64,000 nt of DNA from JAMHWF01 sp048500255 (GTDB taxonomy: Bacteria; Pseudomonadota; Gammaproteobacteria; Burkholderiales; Burkholderiaceae_C). The notes beneath the pieces are model-generated. The model did not search any database. It had not been told where the DNA came from and saw only the letters and a list, made by a program, of their open reading frames with translations. Below, in pieces: positions 62,591-64,000 of this stretch (positions within the stretch are counted from its first letter, which is position 1; every line of letters starts with the position of its first letter). The position numbers were made by a program, and so were the translations under genes. The stretch spans positions 1-64,000 of the forward strand of contig JASNYH010000006.1 in assembly GCA_048500255.1 (NCBI GenBank). Direction: 5' to 3'.

Positions 62591-63591
62591 TCGAGCTTGA
62601 GGCCGATGCGCTTGATCACGCCGCTCCAGCGCTCGCCGTCGGCCTGCAGCACCCTCTGCGCCTCGGCCGCCGTGCTGCCCACCGCGACGAGGTCGTTCGC
62701 CGCGAGCCTGTTGCGCACCTCGGGCTGCTGCAGCACGTCGCGCACGGCGCGCTGCACGGCGGCCACGACGTCGGGCGGCGTGCCCTTGGGCGCCTGCAGC
62801 ACGAGCTTGAACGTGGCATCGACGTCGTCGCGCTTGAGCACCTTGGTGAGAGGCGGCACGTCGGGCGCGAGCGGCGACGGCTCGGCCGACGACACGGCCA
62901 GCGCCGTCAGCTTGCCGGCCTTGACGTGCGGCAGCACGCCCGGCGTCGCGAGGAAGCCGCACGCCACCTCGCCGGCCAGCACGGCCTGCGTGGCGGGCAC
63001 CGGGCCCTTGTACGGCACGTGGTCCATCTGCGTCTTCGTCGCGTCGAGCACCATCGCGAAGGCGAGGTGGCCGGGCGAGCCGGCGCCGCCCGAGGCGTAT
63101 TGCAGCTTCTCCTTCCTCGCGCGCGCCAGCAGGTCGTCGGCCGTCTTGAGGCCGAGCGCCGCGTTGCACACCAGCGTCTGCGAGAAGGTGGCGATGATCG
63201 TCACCGGCACGAGGTCGGTGCGGCCGTCGAAGCCGGTGTTCTTGTAGATGTAGGGGTTGACCGTGGCGACGGTGTCGGGGTTGTTGACCAGCGTGTGGCC
63301 GTCGGGCGGCGCGTTGGCGGCCTCGCGCGACGCCAGGCTGTTGGCGGCGCCCGGCTTGTTCTCGACGGTGACGGTCTGCTTGAACTTGTCGCTCAGGCGC
63401 TCGGCGATCAGCCGCGACGAGATGTCCGACGGCCCGCCCGGCGGCGAGCCGACGAGCAGGCGCACCGGCTTGACCGGGAACAGCAGCGGCGCCTGCTGCG
63501 ACTGCGCGGCCGCGGGCAGCGCGGCGGTTGCGCACGCCAGTGCGGCAGCGATCGACATCGGGTGCTTCATCGTCGTCACGAATGTCTCCAT
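62587..63591 (-). CDS. Bug/TctC-family periplasmic solute receptor
   Basis: 334 residues. The ATG at 63591 shares bases with the upstream stop (TGATG), so it is preferred to the ATG at 63570; either leaves a signal peptide ending near LPAAAQS. Family motifs are VRLLVGSPPGGPSDISSRLIAE, VTVENKPGAANSLASREAANAPPDG and MDHVPYKGPVPATQAVLAGEV. Its position before SulP and the sulfatase suggests a sulfated organic ligand. Confidence 0.92.
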   Translation of the reverse strand: METFVTTMKHPMSIAAALACATAALPAAAQSQQAPLLFPVKPVRLLVGSPPGGPSDISSRLIAERLSDKFKQTVTVENKPGAANSLASREAANAPPDGHTLVNNPDTVATVNPYIYKNTGFDGRTDLVPVTIIATFSQTLVCNAALGLKTADDLLARARKEKLQYASGGAGSPGHLAFAMVLDATKTQMDHVPYKGPVPATQAVLAGEVACGFLATPGVLPHVKAGKLTALAVSSAEPSPLAPDVPPLTKVLKRDDVDATFKLVLQAPKGTPPDVVAAVQRAVRDVLQQPEVRNRLAANDLVAVGSTAAEAQRVLQADGERWSGVIKRIGLKLE

Positions 63592-64000
63592 CACGGTTGG
63601 AATCCCGAGCGCTTGACCACGGGCAGCCACTGCGCTCGATAGGCGGCGAGCATCTTCGCCGTCTCGGACGCGCCGTGCGCGACCGGCGTCATGTTGGTCG
63701 AGCGGAAGCGCTGCTGCAGCTCGGGCTCGAGCATCACGGCGCGGATCGCGTCGGAGATCGCCTTCTGCTTCGCCGCCGGCATCGCGGCCGGCGCGAAGAA
63801 GCCGTTCCAGCCCGTCGCCTCGACGGGAAAGCCCGCCTCGCGGAAGGTCGGCACGTCCTTGGCGTAGTCGAGGCGCCCCGGCGACGACACGGCGAGGATG
63901 CGGATGCGCCCGCCCTGGTGCTGCGGCAGCAGCGTCTCGAAGGTGTCGATCGCCACCGGCAGCGCGCCGCCGATCAGGTCGTTGGCCAGCGGCCCCGAGC
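63591..64000 (-). CDS. Bug/TctC-family receptor, C-terminal part, runs off the right edge
   Basis: About 136 residues are visible, with no start in the window. GPLANDLIGGALPVAIDTF is the family's periplasmic domain loop and FREAGFPVEATGWNGFFAPAAMPAAKQKAISDAIRAV is the C-terminal signature. It heads the operon with the Bug gene at 62587, giving two tandem receptors. Confidence 0.9.
   Translation of the reverse strand, partial: SGPLANDLIGGALPVAIDTFETLLPQHQGGRIRILAVSSPGRLDYAKDVPTFREAGFPVEATGWNGFFAPAAMPAAKQKAISDAIRAVMLEPELQQRFRSTNMTPVAHGASETAKMLAAYRAQWLPVVKRSGFQP

Noticed and set aside
1..64000. Search for CRISPR arrays, rRNA and tRNA genes.
   Set aside because: No regularly spaced direct repeats, no rRNA-like conserved segments and no TTCGA-type tRNA arm in a plausible context were seen by eye.

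Overview
The window looks like DNA from a high-GC betaproteobacterium of the order Burkholderiales, probably near the Comamonadaceae or the Rubrivivax/Leptothrix/Ideonella group. The evidence is four Bug/TctC-type periplasmic receptors, IS1071, a PRTRC-type ParB, the liv-type ABC operon, and very GC-rich codon third positions. No rRNA, tRNA or CRISPR array was seen. No integrase or replication origin was recognised.

Positions 1 to about 34,400 are accessory or mobile DNA. The first 8.7 kb is a mosaic of broken genes: a ParB without its N-terminus, a frameshifted dinG fragment, a RES-domain toxin remnant, an IS91-family element, the 3' half of lpdA with its terminator, a complete 3,204-bp IS1071 and the 3' end of a TraG-type conjugation gene. 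An AbiE-type (type IV) toxin-antitoxin pair lies at 9.2-11.0 kb.

The main cargo is at 11.3-27.0 kb and consists of two convergent operons. On the + strand a KamA-type radical-SAM aminomutase, a large NAD-binding-9 type flavoprotein and a 14-helix MFS transporter follow a divergent LysR gene. On the - strand nine tightly packed genes encode a hydroxyacyl-CoA-type dehydrogenase, a PLP dehydratase, a Rid protein, an aspartate-type aminotransferase, a cupin, a Bug receptor, an SMP-30 lactonase, a second Bug receptor and an alpha/beta hydrolase, transcribed away from a MocR regulator. Together they suggest making or exporting a beta-amino compound on one side and taking up and degrading an amino or hydroxy acid on the other. 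The substrates are unknown.

From 27 to 34.4 kb there are island-type genes: a DUF2325 protein, a small coupled ORF with a zinc-ribbon protein, a GHKL ATPase, a Fic protein and unknown proteins. The probable island edge is a tandem 12-bp repeat at 34,383-34,406.

From 34.4 kb onward the content is chromosomal: exonuclease III, a GGDEF protein, a PAS histidine kinase, livJ-livHMGF, manganese catalase, phosphatidylserine decarboxylase and a periplasmic protein with a duplicated domain. Next comes an IclR-controlled biotin-dependent cluster (biotin carrier, carboxyltransferase, HAD phosphatase, acetoacetyl-CoA synthetase, Tm-1-like protein, Vgb-like propeller) with no biotin carboxylase. Then follow an MFS transporter, gdhA, a PEBP-family protein, a tannase/feruloyl-esterase lipoprotein with a divergent MarR regulator, and a - strand operon of two Bug receptors, a SulP transporter, a 39-codon ORF and a sulfatase. 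The window ends inside the second of these Bug genes.
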